NCBI GenBank assembly: GCA_017625185.1
Contig: JAGALN010000112.1
Span: 1-7,139 of the forward strand
Direction of reading: 5' to 3'
Length of the DNA: 7,139 nt
DNA from: Clostridia bacterium
Lineage (GTDB): Bacteria > Bacillota > Clostridia > Monoglobales > Monoglobaceae
Made by a program: the position numbers and the translations under genes. The stretch's first letter is position 1. Each line of letters begins with the position of its first letter. Positions 1 through 7,098 of this stretch are shown one piece after another. The notes beneath the pieces are model-generated. The model worked only from the letters and a program-made list of their open reading frames with translations. It was not told the origin of the DNA and did no database searches.

Positions 1-443
1 ATTACATTGGCGAAGCCAACAAAGGTTATGTTGAACTTAACTGGATTCCCTCTTCAAGCCGTGTCTTTCGGTATGTAATTATTGATGTTACAAGTGCAGA
101 AAATGGATTTGAGGTTCAGGAAATGATTGCTGATGCCATTAAAAATGCAGAAGGTGCTGACGGGATTTATAAAGTCCTCTTGCGGGGACGGACTCGGCGG
201 GGGATGGTCGATATTGCGAATTTGAGTGACGCTTTGTCGCATGTTGCTTTTTATCTTGATATTGTGGACGAAACCAAGCCGGAAATTCTTCCGGAAGAAA
301 TGGCAAAGGAGAATACCTTGCGGGGCGATTTTGCCAAGGCCATGCTGGAAAAGATACAGGAAATGCCTGATGAAGAAAAGGAAATAGGTTATCTTGCTCT
401 GGAACTCGGCTTGTCTTCTATGGAGAGGGGGCACCGAGCATGA
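1..443 (+). CDS. SbcD/YhaO-like DNA repair exonuclease, C-terminal part (5' end outside window)
   Basis: This is the C-terminal end of a metallophosphoesterase-type exonuclease, the nuclease partner of an SbcC/YhaN-like ATPase. The frame is open from position 3, without a stop, to the TGA at 441-443, so the ATG at 123 is an internal methionine and not the start. About 146 residues are visible. They hold none of the metal-binding DxH, GNHD or GHxH motifs, which in this family lie in the N-terminal domain, here upstream of the window. What is visible resembles the YhaO-type C-terminal accessory domain: a beta-rich start (YIGEANKGYVELNW), a VLLRGRTRRG segment, and a YLDIVDETKP stretch followed by ENTLRGDFAKAML. 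The stop overlaps the next start as ATGA, which suggests translational coupling and a complex made in matched amounts. The assignment rests on the C-terminal pattern plus the adjacent ATPase; the catalytic residues cannot be inspected. Confidence 0.82.
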   Translation, partial: YIGEANKGYVELNWIPSSSRVFRYVIIDVTSAENGFEVQEMIADAIKNAEGADGIYKVLLRGRTRRGMVDIANLSDALSHVAFYLDIVDETKPEILPEEMAKENTLRGDFAKAMLEKIQEMPDEEKEIGYLALELGLSSMERGHRA

Positions 444-2536
444 TTTGTTTTAAAGAAGCGATTTTGGTTCGTTTTGGGAAATTTCATGATCTGTCCTTGC
501 CGTTTTCTGATGGCATACAGTTGATTTATGGTGGAAATGAAACCGGAAAGTCAACGATTCAGCTTTTTTTCAAGGTAATGCTCTATGGCGTCTCTGGTGC
601 AAAAAAAGACTCAAGAGGCATCAAACTTCGGGAGAGAATGATTCCTTGGGAGGAGAAAAGTGCGGAAGGTATTTTGCGCTTAGAGGCAGATGGGCGTAGC
701 CTGGAAATTCGAAGAAAATTTGGGAAAACCGCATCCGGTGATAAAACTGAGGTTCTTGATTTGAATACCGGTGAAGCGATTCCTGATTATGCAGGGAAAA
801 CCCTTGGTGAAGAATTGTTAGGAATTCCGGAATCTGTTTTTGAGAAAACCCTTTGGCTTGAACAAGAGGGAGCTTTTTTTGCAGGTGCTGATGAAGAAAT
901 CAATCGCCGATTGATGAATCTCATGGAGACTGGAGAGGAAGAGGTGTCTTCTGACAGAGCCTTGCTCGAACTGGAAAAAGAAAAACGTACCATCAAAGCA
1001 AAAGATAAACGAAGTGCTCCGGGTGAACTAGATAAACTCTGGTCTGCTCGAGAAGAAAAGATGCAGGAACGTTATCGTTTGCTTTCCGAACGTGGTCAGC
1101 GTGAGGCGGAAGAGAGGGTTCTGGAGAGTGAAAAACGAAAATTAGAAGATTTGAAGCAAGAGGAAACTCGTCTTTTGGATTTTTCTATGAAAAAGAAAAG
1201 ATTACTTGCTTTGGATGCTCGCCGAAAAAAATGGAACGAGGCTGAAAAACTATTACATTTCGCAGAGCAAGCAAAAAAAAGAGATGTTTATCTGCGGTTT
1301 TCCTCTCTGGACGAAGCGCTTGTGCAAAAAGCGGAAATTCTGGAAAAAAGAAGAGAAATACTTGACCAAACCGCTGTGATGGAGTATGATATAGAAAAGG
1401 AAGACCAGGCACTTCTTGATCATAGAAAAAAAGAAAAGCAATACGGAATGCTAATATTGTTTGGTGCGGCATTTCTTCTCTGTGCAGTACTTTTTGCAGT
1501 TTTGCGGATTTCTTTATGGAGTATATGGATTACATGTTTTGGTATTATCGGCATTGCGTTGGTTGTAATTTCTTTTTGGAAGATGCAACACGCAAAGAAT
1601 TCTGCTTGGAAAGCGGCTGAGAATAAACGAAGGCTTCTTGACACCCAGAGAGAAACCCAAGCTGAACGGGATACACTCCAAAAAGAGTATACGGAGCTAT
1701 TATCACCATATCATTGCAAAAATGCGGCGGAATTGCGCGAGGGATTTTTGCAATGTGTCCAAGCGCAAATTGAAGCAGACGGATATTTGCAAAGTTATAC
1801 AGCTATGATGGAGGGTGAAGATGTTGCTGCGCTTAAGACAGAGGTAGAAGAAAGTGAAAGGATTCTTGCACAACATACTGATCTATTAGCAATGAATGTG
1901 GATGAAGAGCTTTTAAAGTTGCGGCAGGAACAATTGGATGCTGTTGCAAAAATCAAAGAAACCGAGAGTAAGCTCAGCTATGTATATCATGGCGGAAAGA
2001 ATCCTGCAGATACTGAAACAGAACTGATTCACATTAATCAAAAAATTACCGAATTGGAAAAACGGCAGACGGCTTTGGAACTTGCCATGAAGGTTTTGGA
2101 AAAAGTTGCAGAAAGACGAAAATCGGATTTTACTCCGAAGGTCAACGAGAGAGTTGATGACTTTTTGGGTATACTAACAGGAGGGAAGTATCAGGATGTT
2201 CGTGTTTCCGAGGAGTATCGCTTACGATTGTTGCCTGACCAAACGCATTTGTATCAAGCAGAGTTCTTCAGTGCCGGTACTTATGAGCAGGTTTATCTTG
2301 CGTTGCGTCTTGCTCTTGCAAGTTTACTGGGGGACGGAACAGAACCACTGTTTTTGGATGATTTTCTTATGGCGTATGATGATGGGAGAGCAGAACTTGC
2401 TATGGGGCTTTTGAAGGAACTTGCCAAGCATCGACAAATTATATTTTTTAGTTGTCATGGCAGGGAAGTGGAAAATGCAAAAAAACGGAATGTGGCTATC
2501 CGATATTTAGAGGAGGAAAGAGAGAATGGCTGCTGA
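440..2536 (+). CDS. SbcC/YhaN-like SMC-type ATPase with a central transmembrane hairpin
   Basis: This 698-residue ATPase of the Rad50/SbcC superfamily (YhaN-like) probably powers the upstream nuclease on DNA ends. The N-terminal lobe has a Walker A motif GGNETGKS at residues 31-38 and a likely Q-loop at Q142 (WLEQEG). The C-terminal lobe has a signature-like FSAGTYEQ around 610-617, Walker B PLFLDD at 636-641, and an H-loop SCHG with H673. Long charged, heptad-like stretches at about 170-335 and 385-565 should form the coiled-coil arms. Between them are two hydrophobic helices, about 336-355 and 360-380, joined by a tight turn and flanked by Lys/Arg-rich segments, which predicts a membrane hairpin with both ATPase lobes in the cytoplasm. 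No CxxC zinc hook is present anywhere. From memory the protein is shorter than Bacillus subtilis YhaN (roughly 960 residues). The ATG at 440 follows a purine-rich ribosome binding site (GGAGAGGGGG, 422-431). The role is inferred from family and context. Confidence 0.88.
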   Translation: MICFKEAILVRFGKFHDLSLPFSDGIQLIYGGNETGKSTIQLFFKVMLYGVSGAKKDSRGIKLRERMIPWEEKSAEGILRLEADGRSLEIRRKFGKTASGDKTEVLDLNTGEAIPDYAGKTLGEELLGIPESVFEKTLWLEQEGAFFAGADEEINRRLMNLMETGEEEVSSDRALLELEKEKRTIKAKDKRSAPGELDKLWSAREEKMQERYRLLSERGQREAEERVLESEKRKLEDLKQEETRLLDFSMKKKRLLALDARRKKWNEAEKLLHFAEQAKKRDVYLRFSSLDEALVQKAEILEKRREILDQTAVMEYDIEKEDQALLDHRKKEKQYGMLILFGAAFLLCAVLFAVLRISLWSIWITCFGIIGIALVVISFWKMQHAKNSAWKAAENKRRLLDTQRETQAERDTLQKEYTELLSPYHCKNAAELREGFLQCVQAQIEADGYLQSYTAMMEGEDVAALKTEVEESERILAQHTDLLAMNVDEELLKLRQEQLDAVAKIKETESKLSYVYHGGKNPADTETELIHINQKITELEKRQTALELAMKVLEKVAERRKSDFTPKVNERVDDFLGILTGGKYQDVRVSEEYRLRLLPDQTHLYQAEFFSAGTYEQVYLALRLALASLLGDGTEPLFLDDFLMAYDDGRAELAMGLLKELAKHRQIIFFSCHGREVENAKKRNVAIRYLEEERENGC
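2511..2516 (+). promoter_or_regulatory. Ribosome binding site for the Asp23/Gls24 gene, inside the preceding gene
   Basis: A perfect AGGAGG lies 9 nt before the ATG at 2526, within the last codons of the SbcC-like ATPase gene. It fixes the start of the Asp23 gene and creates an 11-nt overlap of the two reading frames. Its strength suggests that the small protein is made independently and in larger amounts than the ATPase upstream. Confidence 0.8.
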
Positions 2537-2879
2537 AATAAAAAATGAAAAAGGTATGGTCCAGATTTCTAATACAGTGATTGCAAAGTTGGCAGGCTAT
2601 GCCGCAACCCAGTGTTATGGTGTGGTAGGTATGGCTACTCGGAGCAGTAAGGATGGGATTGCCCGCCTTTTGAAAAAAGAGAGCATGGATCGGGGCATCA
2701 AGGTTAGAGTGAATGAGAATATCATCGATATTACTTTGTATGTCATTATGGAATACGGTGTGAATATCGGCACCGTTGGCGGAATCATCAAAGAAAGTGT
2801 AAAGTATCAGGTTGAAGAGATGACGGGACTTGAGGTTGGCTGCGTCACCGTGAACGTGGAAAGCATTCGAGTACACTAA
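2526..2879 (+). CDS. Asp23/Gls24 family envelope stress protein (YloU-like)
   Basis: This complete 117-residue Asp23/Gls24 (DUF322) protein has the usual family length and motifs. It begins with a short variable stretch, then GMVQISNTVIAKLAGYAA, then YGVVGMATR at about residues 31-39. The C-terminal half has the characteristic YGVNIGTVGGIIKESVKYQV and a TGLEVGCVTVNVESIRV ending. No signal peptide or membrane helix is visible, so it should be cytoplasmic. In Staphylococcus aureus, Asp23 is membrane-associated through a partner and linked to cell wall stress, while the YloU-type paralogue sits next to the YloV/FakA kinase gene in many Bacillota. The same pairing is seen here, with the kinase following after 40 nt. 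The biochemical role of YloU-type members is unsettled. The gene overlaps the ATPase gene by 11 nt, so it is part of the same transcript. Confidence 0.93.
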   Translation: MAAEIKNEKGMVQISNTVIAKLAGYAATQCYGVVGMATRSSKDGIARLLKKESMDRGIKVRVNENIIDITLYVIMEYGVNIGTVGGIIKESVKYQVEEMTGLEVGCVTVNVESIRVH

Positions 2880-2906
2880 TTTAAGCGCGGCGGAGCGGTT
2901 TCAAGT

Positions 2907-2914
2907 AGGAGGAG
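2907..2914 (+). promoter_or_regulatory. Ribosome binding site selecting the GTG start of the FakA-like gene
   Basis: AGGAGGAG lies 5 nt before GTG 2920. The next in-frame ATG, at 2941 (codon 8), would be 26 nt from this site, too far for efficient initiation. The site therefore supports the GTG start. It sits in the only sizeable gap (40 nt) within the operon. Confidence 0.8.
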
Positions 2915-2919
2915 ATACT

Positions 2920-4533
2920 GTGGAAGTTTTAAGCAATGAAATGATACGGAAGATGATAGATTCTGCTTCTAATCATTTGCAGAATAATCGAAAATATATT
3001 AATGATTTAAATATTTTCCCTGTTCCGGATGGAGATACCGGAACCAACATGGGAATGACCTTTGGTGCAGCTGCAGCAGAAACACTATTGTGTGACGAGG
3101 ATGCTGGTGCTGATCAATTACTGGAAACTCTTGCAAAGTCTTCTTTGCGAAATGCCCGAGGAAACTCTGGTGTTATCTTGTCACAGATTTTACGTGGTCT
3201 TGCCACTGGGGTTCAGGGGCATTCCCAGCTTGGGGTGGAAGAAATTAAGGCGGCAGCTCAAATGAGCCGTGATACCGCCTACCGTGCGGTTATGAAACCC
3301 ACCGAAGGGACTATTTTGACCGTTGTGCGTGAGATCGCTGAGTTTGCCGAAAAAGCGGCATCCAAACATAAAAAAACGGTTAAGTTTTTGCAGGCGTTGT
3401 TAAAGGCGGGGAAGGAAAGCCTTGATAGAACCCCTGAAATTCTCCCGGTATTGAAGCAGGCAGGCGTTGTCGATGCTGGTGGTATGGGTATCATCACTCT
3501 GCTCGAGGGTGCTGTCCTGGCTCTGGAAGGAAAGCCTGTTGCTCTCGAGCAGGGTGTTGAAAATACAGTCGGGGCACCCAAGGCACAAGCTACGGTTAAT
3601 GATGATATTAAATTCTTGTATTGTACAGAATTCTTGATTCAAAAGACAAAGGAGCGGCAAGCAACCCAGTTCAAAGCTGCCATTCAGTCCAAGGGCGACT
3701 GCATGCTTGTCATTGAGGATGATGAAATTGTTAAGGTGCATATTCACACCAATCATCCGGGGTTTGTCATTGAGCAGGCATTGAAGCTGGGAGAATTGAC
3801 CAATCTTAAAATTGATAATATGAAATACCAGCACGAAGAAAAAGTCCGTTCTGATGAGGATGTTGTGGTAGAACGGAAAAAGTATGGTACGGTTGCTGTT
3901 TCGGCTGGTGCGGGACTGACAGAGGTTTTCCAAAGCATTGGTGTTGATAAAGTGGTAGAGGGTGGACAAACCATGAATCCAAGCACCCAGGATTTACTGG
4001 ATGCTGTCCAAAAAATTCCTGCAGAGATTGTCTTTATTCTCCCCAATAACAAAAATATTATTCTGGCTGCGGAACAGGTCAATGATTTGACTGACCAAGA
4101 GGTTCGTGTCATCCCGACCAAGAATATTCCTCAGGGTGTTTCGGCAATGCTTGCGTTTCAGGAAGAAGCCAGTGCAGATGAGAATGCCAGTGCCATGGAG
4201 GAAATGGCAGGAATGGTTCAGTGTGGGCAGATTACATTTGCCGCCCGCAATTCTACCATTGATGGTATGAAAATTAAGAAAAATGATATCATGGGCATGA
4301 TTGGAAGTTCCATTACCTGCCTTGGTAAGGACGTCAATCAGGTCGCAGAGGAGTTGGTTCATTCCATGATCCATGATGAAAGCGGCATGATTACCGTCTA
4401 CTATGGCGCCGATGTAAAACAGGAGCAGGCAGAAGCGTTGGAAAAACTTCTGGCGGAGAATTATGAGTATATGGATGTATCTCTTGTTTACGGCGGTCAG
4501 CCGGTGTATTACTATATGATTGCGGTGGAATAA
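2920..4533 (+). CDS. fakA: Fatty acid kinase catalytic subunit FakA (DAK2/DhaL-DegV-like fusion, YloV)
   Basis: This 537-residue kinase is of normal family length. FakA phosphorylates fatty acids held by a DegV-type FakB protein, giving acyl-phosphate for phospholipid synthesis. The N-terminal DhaL-like domain (about 1-200) contains NIFPVPDGDTGTNM (31-44), whose D37 and D39 should bind Mg-ATP, then SLRNARGNSG (75-84) and GVVDAGGMG (182-190). The middle domain has C235 (FLYCTEF) and H274/H276 (VKVHIHT), matching the Cys/His/His set described as a zinc site in Staphylococcus aureus FakA. The C-terminal part is DegV-like, with GGQTMNPST (348-356) and LPNNKN (374-379). No signal or membrane helix is seen. 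No FakB (DegV) gene is in the window, so the lipid-binding partner must be encoded elsewhere. The GTG start is fixed by a strong ribosome binding site. Older annotation calls this family dihydroxyacetone kinase-like, but a fatty acid kinase is the better reading. Confidence 0.93.
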   Translation: MEVLSNEMIRKMIDSASNHLQNNRKYINDLNIFPVPDGDTGTNMGMTFGAAAAETLLCDEDAGADQLLETLAKSSLRNARGNSGVILSQILRGLATGVQGHSQLGVEEIKAAAQMSRDTAYRAVMKPTEGTILTVVREIAEFAEKAASKHKKTVKFLQALLKAGKESLDRTPEILPVLKQAGVVDAGGMGIITLLEGAVLALEGKPVALEQGVENTVGAPKAQATVNDDIKFLYCTEFLIQKTKERQATQFKAAIQSKGDCMLVIEDDEIVKVHIHTNHPGFVIEQALKLGELTNLKIDNMKYQHEEKVRSDEDVVVERKKYGTVAVSAGAGLTEVFQSIGVDKVVEGGQTMNPSTQDLLDAVQKIPAEIVFILPNNKNIILAAEQVNDLTDQEVRVIPTKNIPQGVSAMLAFQEEASADENASAMEEMAGMVQCGQITFAARNSTIDGMKIKKNDIMGMIGSSITCLGKDVNQVAEELVHSMIHDESGMITVYYGADVKQEQAEALEKLLAENYEYMDVSLVYGGQPVYYYMIAVE

Positions 4534-4535
4534 CC

Positions 4536-6584
4536 ATGAAATTAGATGACAACATCCGATACCTAAAAGGTATTGGCGAAAAACGCGCCGAGCTGTTTCA
4601 CAGGCTTGGCGTGTTTACTATCCGGGATTTGCTCTACCATCTCCCAAGAGGCTATGAAGACCGGACAGATGTTCGGCCGGTAGCGGATTTACAAGAGGGT
4701 GAAAGTGTTTGCGTACGAGTTTCTCCGGCTGGAGGGATTCGCTCTTTTCGCGCAAAAAACGGCGCGAGAGTAACCCAAGTTCATATGTCAGACGGAACCG
4801 GCTTGCTTGCAGTAACCTGGTTTCATGCACCCTATGTTGAAAAAATGCTTCGCAGTGCTGAGGAATTCATTTTGTTCGGTAAGGTAGAGTTTCGTGGCAG
4901 ATTCCCGGGTATGATAAATCCAGTGATAGAGAAGGGTGAAAAAGCTGGCAATACCACTGGAAAAATTGTGCCAATTTATCCTTGTACTGCTGGGTTGACC
5001 CAGCGAAATATAAGAGATAGCGTCAGGGTGGCTTTGGAGGCTCTTTCCGAAGCAATGCCGGAAATTCTGCCGGAACCCATTCAAAAAATGTATTCTTTGA
5101 TGCCGGTCAATGAGGCGATTCGCCAAATCCATTTACCGGTCGATTTTTTAACATTCGAGGAAGCAAGGAGACGTCTTGCTTTTGAGGAGTTTTTTGTGCT
5201 TCAGGTTGGAATCGGGATGGCAAAAGAACAACGTAAAACGGGGAAAGCTCCGGTCTTTTCTAATGTAAAGTGTATTGCTGATTTTGCAAAAGAATTACCC
5301 TTTTCCTTGACCAATGCCCAAAAGCGGGTTATTAATGAAATCTGTGTAGATATTCGACGGGATACCCCGATGAATCGTCTTGTTCAAGGTGATGTTGGTT
5401 CCGGCAAGACTATGGTAGCCGCCGCTGTGATGTTTGCTGCGGTTCGTTCTGGGTTTCAAGCGGTAATGATGGCTCCTACCGAAATCTTGGCAAAACAACA
5501 TTACGAAAACCTGTCAAAACTTTTTAAACGGTGGAATATTGATGTCGCTTATTTAAGCGGCGGTCAAAAAGTAGCAGAGCGAAAAGAGAATCTGGAGAAG
5601 ATTGCAAACGGTACTGCAGGGGTCATTGTTGGAACCCATGCTTTGATTACTGATAAAGTTGATTTTTATCGTCTGGGTCTTGCTATCACTGATGAGCAGC
5701 ATCGTTTTGGGGTTCGTCAAAGAACGGCTCTTTCGGGAAAGAGTGAATCCATTCATACCTTGGTTATGACTGCAACGCCCATTCCCAGAACTCTGTCGCT
5801 GATTTTATATGGGGATTTGGATATTTCCATTATTGATGAGCTTCCGGCAGGTAGAAAAAAGATTATTACCAAATGGGTTCCCGGCGAAAAACGAAATCAA
5901 GTTGATGCCTTTGTTATTGAACAACTTGATGCGGGACGGCAGGCTTATTTTGTTTGCCCCTTGATTGAAGAGTCGGAATTCATCGAAGCCAATGCAGTAG
6001 AAGAGTATCTTGATTCTCTCATAAAAGGCGCATATCGCGGCAGAAAGATTGCTGCGATGCACGGCAGGATGAGGGCGGCGGAAAAGGATGAAATCATGCG
6101 TCGTTTTGCCCGGGGAGAAATTGAAGCCTTGGTGTCAACCACGGTGATTGAAGTTGGGGTAGACGTACCCAATGCAAGTATCATGGTTATCGAGAATGCA
6201 GAACGTTTTGGATTGTCACAGCTTCATCAGCTTCGGGGCAGGGTGGGGCGCGGCGCGTGGCAGTCCTATTGCATCCTGTTTTGTAATGGCGGCGAGGTTG
6301 CCCAAAAACGGATGCAGGTTCTTTGTGAAAACGAGGACGGCTTCAAAATTGCAGAACGTGATTTGGAACTTCGTGGTCCGGGTGAGTTTTTGGGAACCCG
6401 GCAGCACGGACTTCCGCAAATGCGGGTTGGAGATTTGATGTCTGATATGGAACTTTTGAAGGAAGCACAGAAAGCCGCTGAAATTGTTCTGAAAAGCGAT
6501 CCAGTTTTACAAAATGATGAAATGAGGGGTCTTGCCAATGAGGTGGAAAGAACCTTTGAAAAATTTGGAGGAGTCTTGAATTAA
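4536..6584 (+). CDS. recG: ATP-dependent DNA helicase RecG
   Basis: RecG is a monomeric double-stranded DNA translocase that remodels stalled replication forks and recombination intermediates. The 682 residues match the usual length, and every expected region is present. An N-terminal helical part (YLKGIGEKRAELF) is followed by the OB-fold wedge domain at about 55-145. Helicase lobe 1 carries Walker A GDVGSGKT (285-292), the DEQH box (386-389) and MTATP (411-415). Lobe 2 has VIEVGVDVPN (537-546) and the motif VI region QLRGRVGRG (565-573). The RecG-specific TRG region LRGPGEFLGTRQHG (612-625) completes it. The ATG is 2 nt after the fakA stop, and its weak ribosome binding site (GGTGGA, 4524-4529) lies inside fakA, suggesting translational coupling. 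The order asp23-fakA-recG is a recurrent Bacillota arrangement (in B. subtilis, serine dehydratase genes intervene). Nothing appears truncated or mutated. Confidence 0.98.
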   Translation: MKLDDNIRYLKGIGEKRAELFHRLGVFTIRDLLYHLPRGYEDRTDVRPVADLQEGESVCVRVSPAGGIRSFRAKNGARVTQVHMSDGTGLLAVTWFHAPYVEKMLRSAEEFILFGKVEFRGRFPGMINPVIEKGEKAGNTTGKIVPIYPCTAGLTQRNIRDSVRVALEALSEAMPEILPEPIQKMYSLMPVNEAIRQIHLPVDFLTFEEARRRLAFEEFFVLQVGIGMAKEQRKTGKAPVFSNVKCIADFAKELPFSLTNAQKRVINEICVDIRRDTPMNRLVQGDVGSGKTMVAAAVMFAAVRSGFQAVMMAPTEILAKQHYENLSKLFKRWNIDVAYLSGGQKVAERKENLEKIANGTAGVIVGTHALITDKVDFYRLGLAITDEQHRFGVRQRTALSGKSESIHTLVMTATPIPRTLSLILYGDLDISIIDELPAGRKKIITKWVPGEKRNQVDAFVIEQLDAGRQAYFVCPLIEESEFIEANAVEEYLDSLIKGAYRGRKIAAMHGRMRAAEKDEIMRRFARGEIEALVSTTVIEVGVDVPNASIMVIENAERFGLSQLHQLRGRVGRGAWQSYCILFCNGGEVAQKRMQVLCENEDGFKIAERDLELRGPGEFLGTRQHGLPQMRVGDLMSDMELLKEAQKAAEIVLKSDPVLQNDEMRGLANEVERTFEKFGGVLN

Positions 6585-6588
6585 ATCA

Positions 6589-6620
6589 AAAAGCCGATTG
6601 CATTGCAATCGGCTTTTCTT
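6589..6620. terminator. Bidirectional intrinsic terminator between recG and the lipoprotein gene
   Basis: AAAAGCCGATTG (6589-6600) pairs perfectly with CAATCGGCTTTT (6606-6617) around a 5-nt loop, giving a 12-bp stem whose inner 8 bp are mixed GC/AT. On the plus strand the stem runs into TTTTCTT; on the minus strand it runs into TTTTTGATTT. It can therefore end both convergent transcripts. It starts 4 nt after the recG stop and ends 1 nt before the end of the minus-strand lipoprotein gene. Confidence 0.92.
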
Positions 6621-6975
6621 AATCGCTAATGGTAACCAGCTTGGATAAAAGGTTGTTCACCTGTTTTTTTTCCGCATCTGTCAAATCCCGGGAACGCAAA
6701 TCACGAAGAACCATTTTTGCGTCATCAAACAATCCTTCTTTGATCAGGTCCTCTGCATCCCGAATCATATTGGCAATTTCCTGCCGGACAATCTCTGGCT
6801 CATCCCGTTCGTCATCTTCCGGTTCATCGGATGCGTTGGGGTCTTCCGTTATCAAGGGTGAGGGTTCGTAGCTTGGAAGCGGCCTTGTGGTTGAAATCGG
6901 CGAATCTGACCATCCGCAACCTGCAAGTGAGCATAGCAGGAAGCACACCATAAAAAGAATAACAGTTTTTTTCAT
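6619..6975 (-). CDS. Small putative lipoprotein of unknown function
   Basis: I do not recognise the family. The 118-residue product starts MKKTV, has a hydrophobic core at about residues 5-16 and a textbook lipobox LAGC (17-20). It should be lipidated on C20 by Lgt, cleaved by signal peptidase II and anchored on the outer face of the cytoplasmic membrane. Residues 21-60 form a low-complexity linker rich in Pro, Ser, Asp and Glu, probably disordered and strongly acidic. Residues 61-118 look like two or three amphipathic helices (EDLIKEGLFDDAKMVL, then a second charged helix), resembling a single TPR-like helical repeat. The ATG follows an AGAAGGGA ribosome binding site at 6981-6988 and its own promoter. 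It converges on recG, so it is not part of that operon. The lipoprotein signal is clear, but the helical part could be a binding module of any kind. Confidence 0.85.
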   Translation of the reverse strand: MKKTVILFMVCFLLCSLAGCGWSDSPISTTRPLPSYEPSPLITEDPNASDEPEDDERDEPEIVRQEIANMIRDAEDLIKEGLFDDAKMVLRDLRSRDLTDAEKKQVNNLLSKLVTISD

Positions 6976-7069
6976 CTAAATCCCTTCTTTTCTTTGGTTG
7001 AATAAACAATTTCAAAATACGATTGATACAGAAAACAGTTCTTTGGCAACTTGCATAGAATATAGATAC

Positions 7070-7098
7070 ATTATATGCCAATATTTCTTAAAAATCAA
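7070..7098 (-). promoter_or_regulatory. Sigma-A-type promoter for the lipoprotein gene
   Basis: On the minus strand a -35 box TTGATT (7093-7098) and a perfect -10 box TATAAT (7070-7075) are separated by exactly 17 nt. Transcription should start near 7063, giving an AT-rich leader of about 88 nt before the ATG at 6975. No convincing riboswitch or strong hairpin is seen in this leader. The stretch 7099-7139 beyond the promoter has no visible gene and ends in eight A residues. Confidence 0.75.

Noticed and set aside
123..443. A separate 106-residue gene starting at ATG 123
   Set aside because: The same frame is open without a stop to the window edge and reads as a continuous nuclease C-terminal domain. 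There is no suitable ribosome binding site before 123.
2421..2445. An internal promoter (TTGCCA ... TATATT) ahead of asp23
   Set aside because: The spacer is only 13 nt, too short for sigma-A recognition.
2880..2919. The locally GC-rich 40-nt gap before fakA as a promoter, terminator or riboswitch
   Set aside because: No stem with a U-tract and no -35/-10 pair is visible. Only the ribosome binding site can be supported.
3400..3969. A 189-residue minus-strand open frame opposite fakA
   Set aside because: It lies wholly opposite a well-supported FakA coding region, has no recognisable domain, and its composition is what the antisense of a coding gene produces.
6998..7015. A TTGAA/TTCAA inverted repeat in the lipoprotein leader as a regulatory hairpin
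   Set aside because: It is only 5 AT-rich base pairs with an 8-nt loop, which is expected by chance in AT-rich DNA.
7043..7072. A plus-strand promoter (TTGGCA, 18 nt, TACATT) for a divergent gene
   Set aside because: Both boxes are poor and the spacing is not ideal. No plus-strand gene starts within the remaining sequence, so nothing supports its use.
6824..7081. An 85-residue minus-strand frame spanning the lipoprotein promoter and leader
   Set aside because: It overlaps the lipoprotein gene in another frame, and its ATG (7079-7081) lies upstream of the predicted transcription start, so the promoter at 7070-7098 would not transcribe it whole. No family features are seen.
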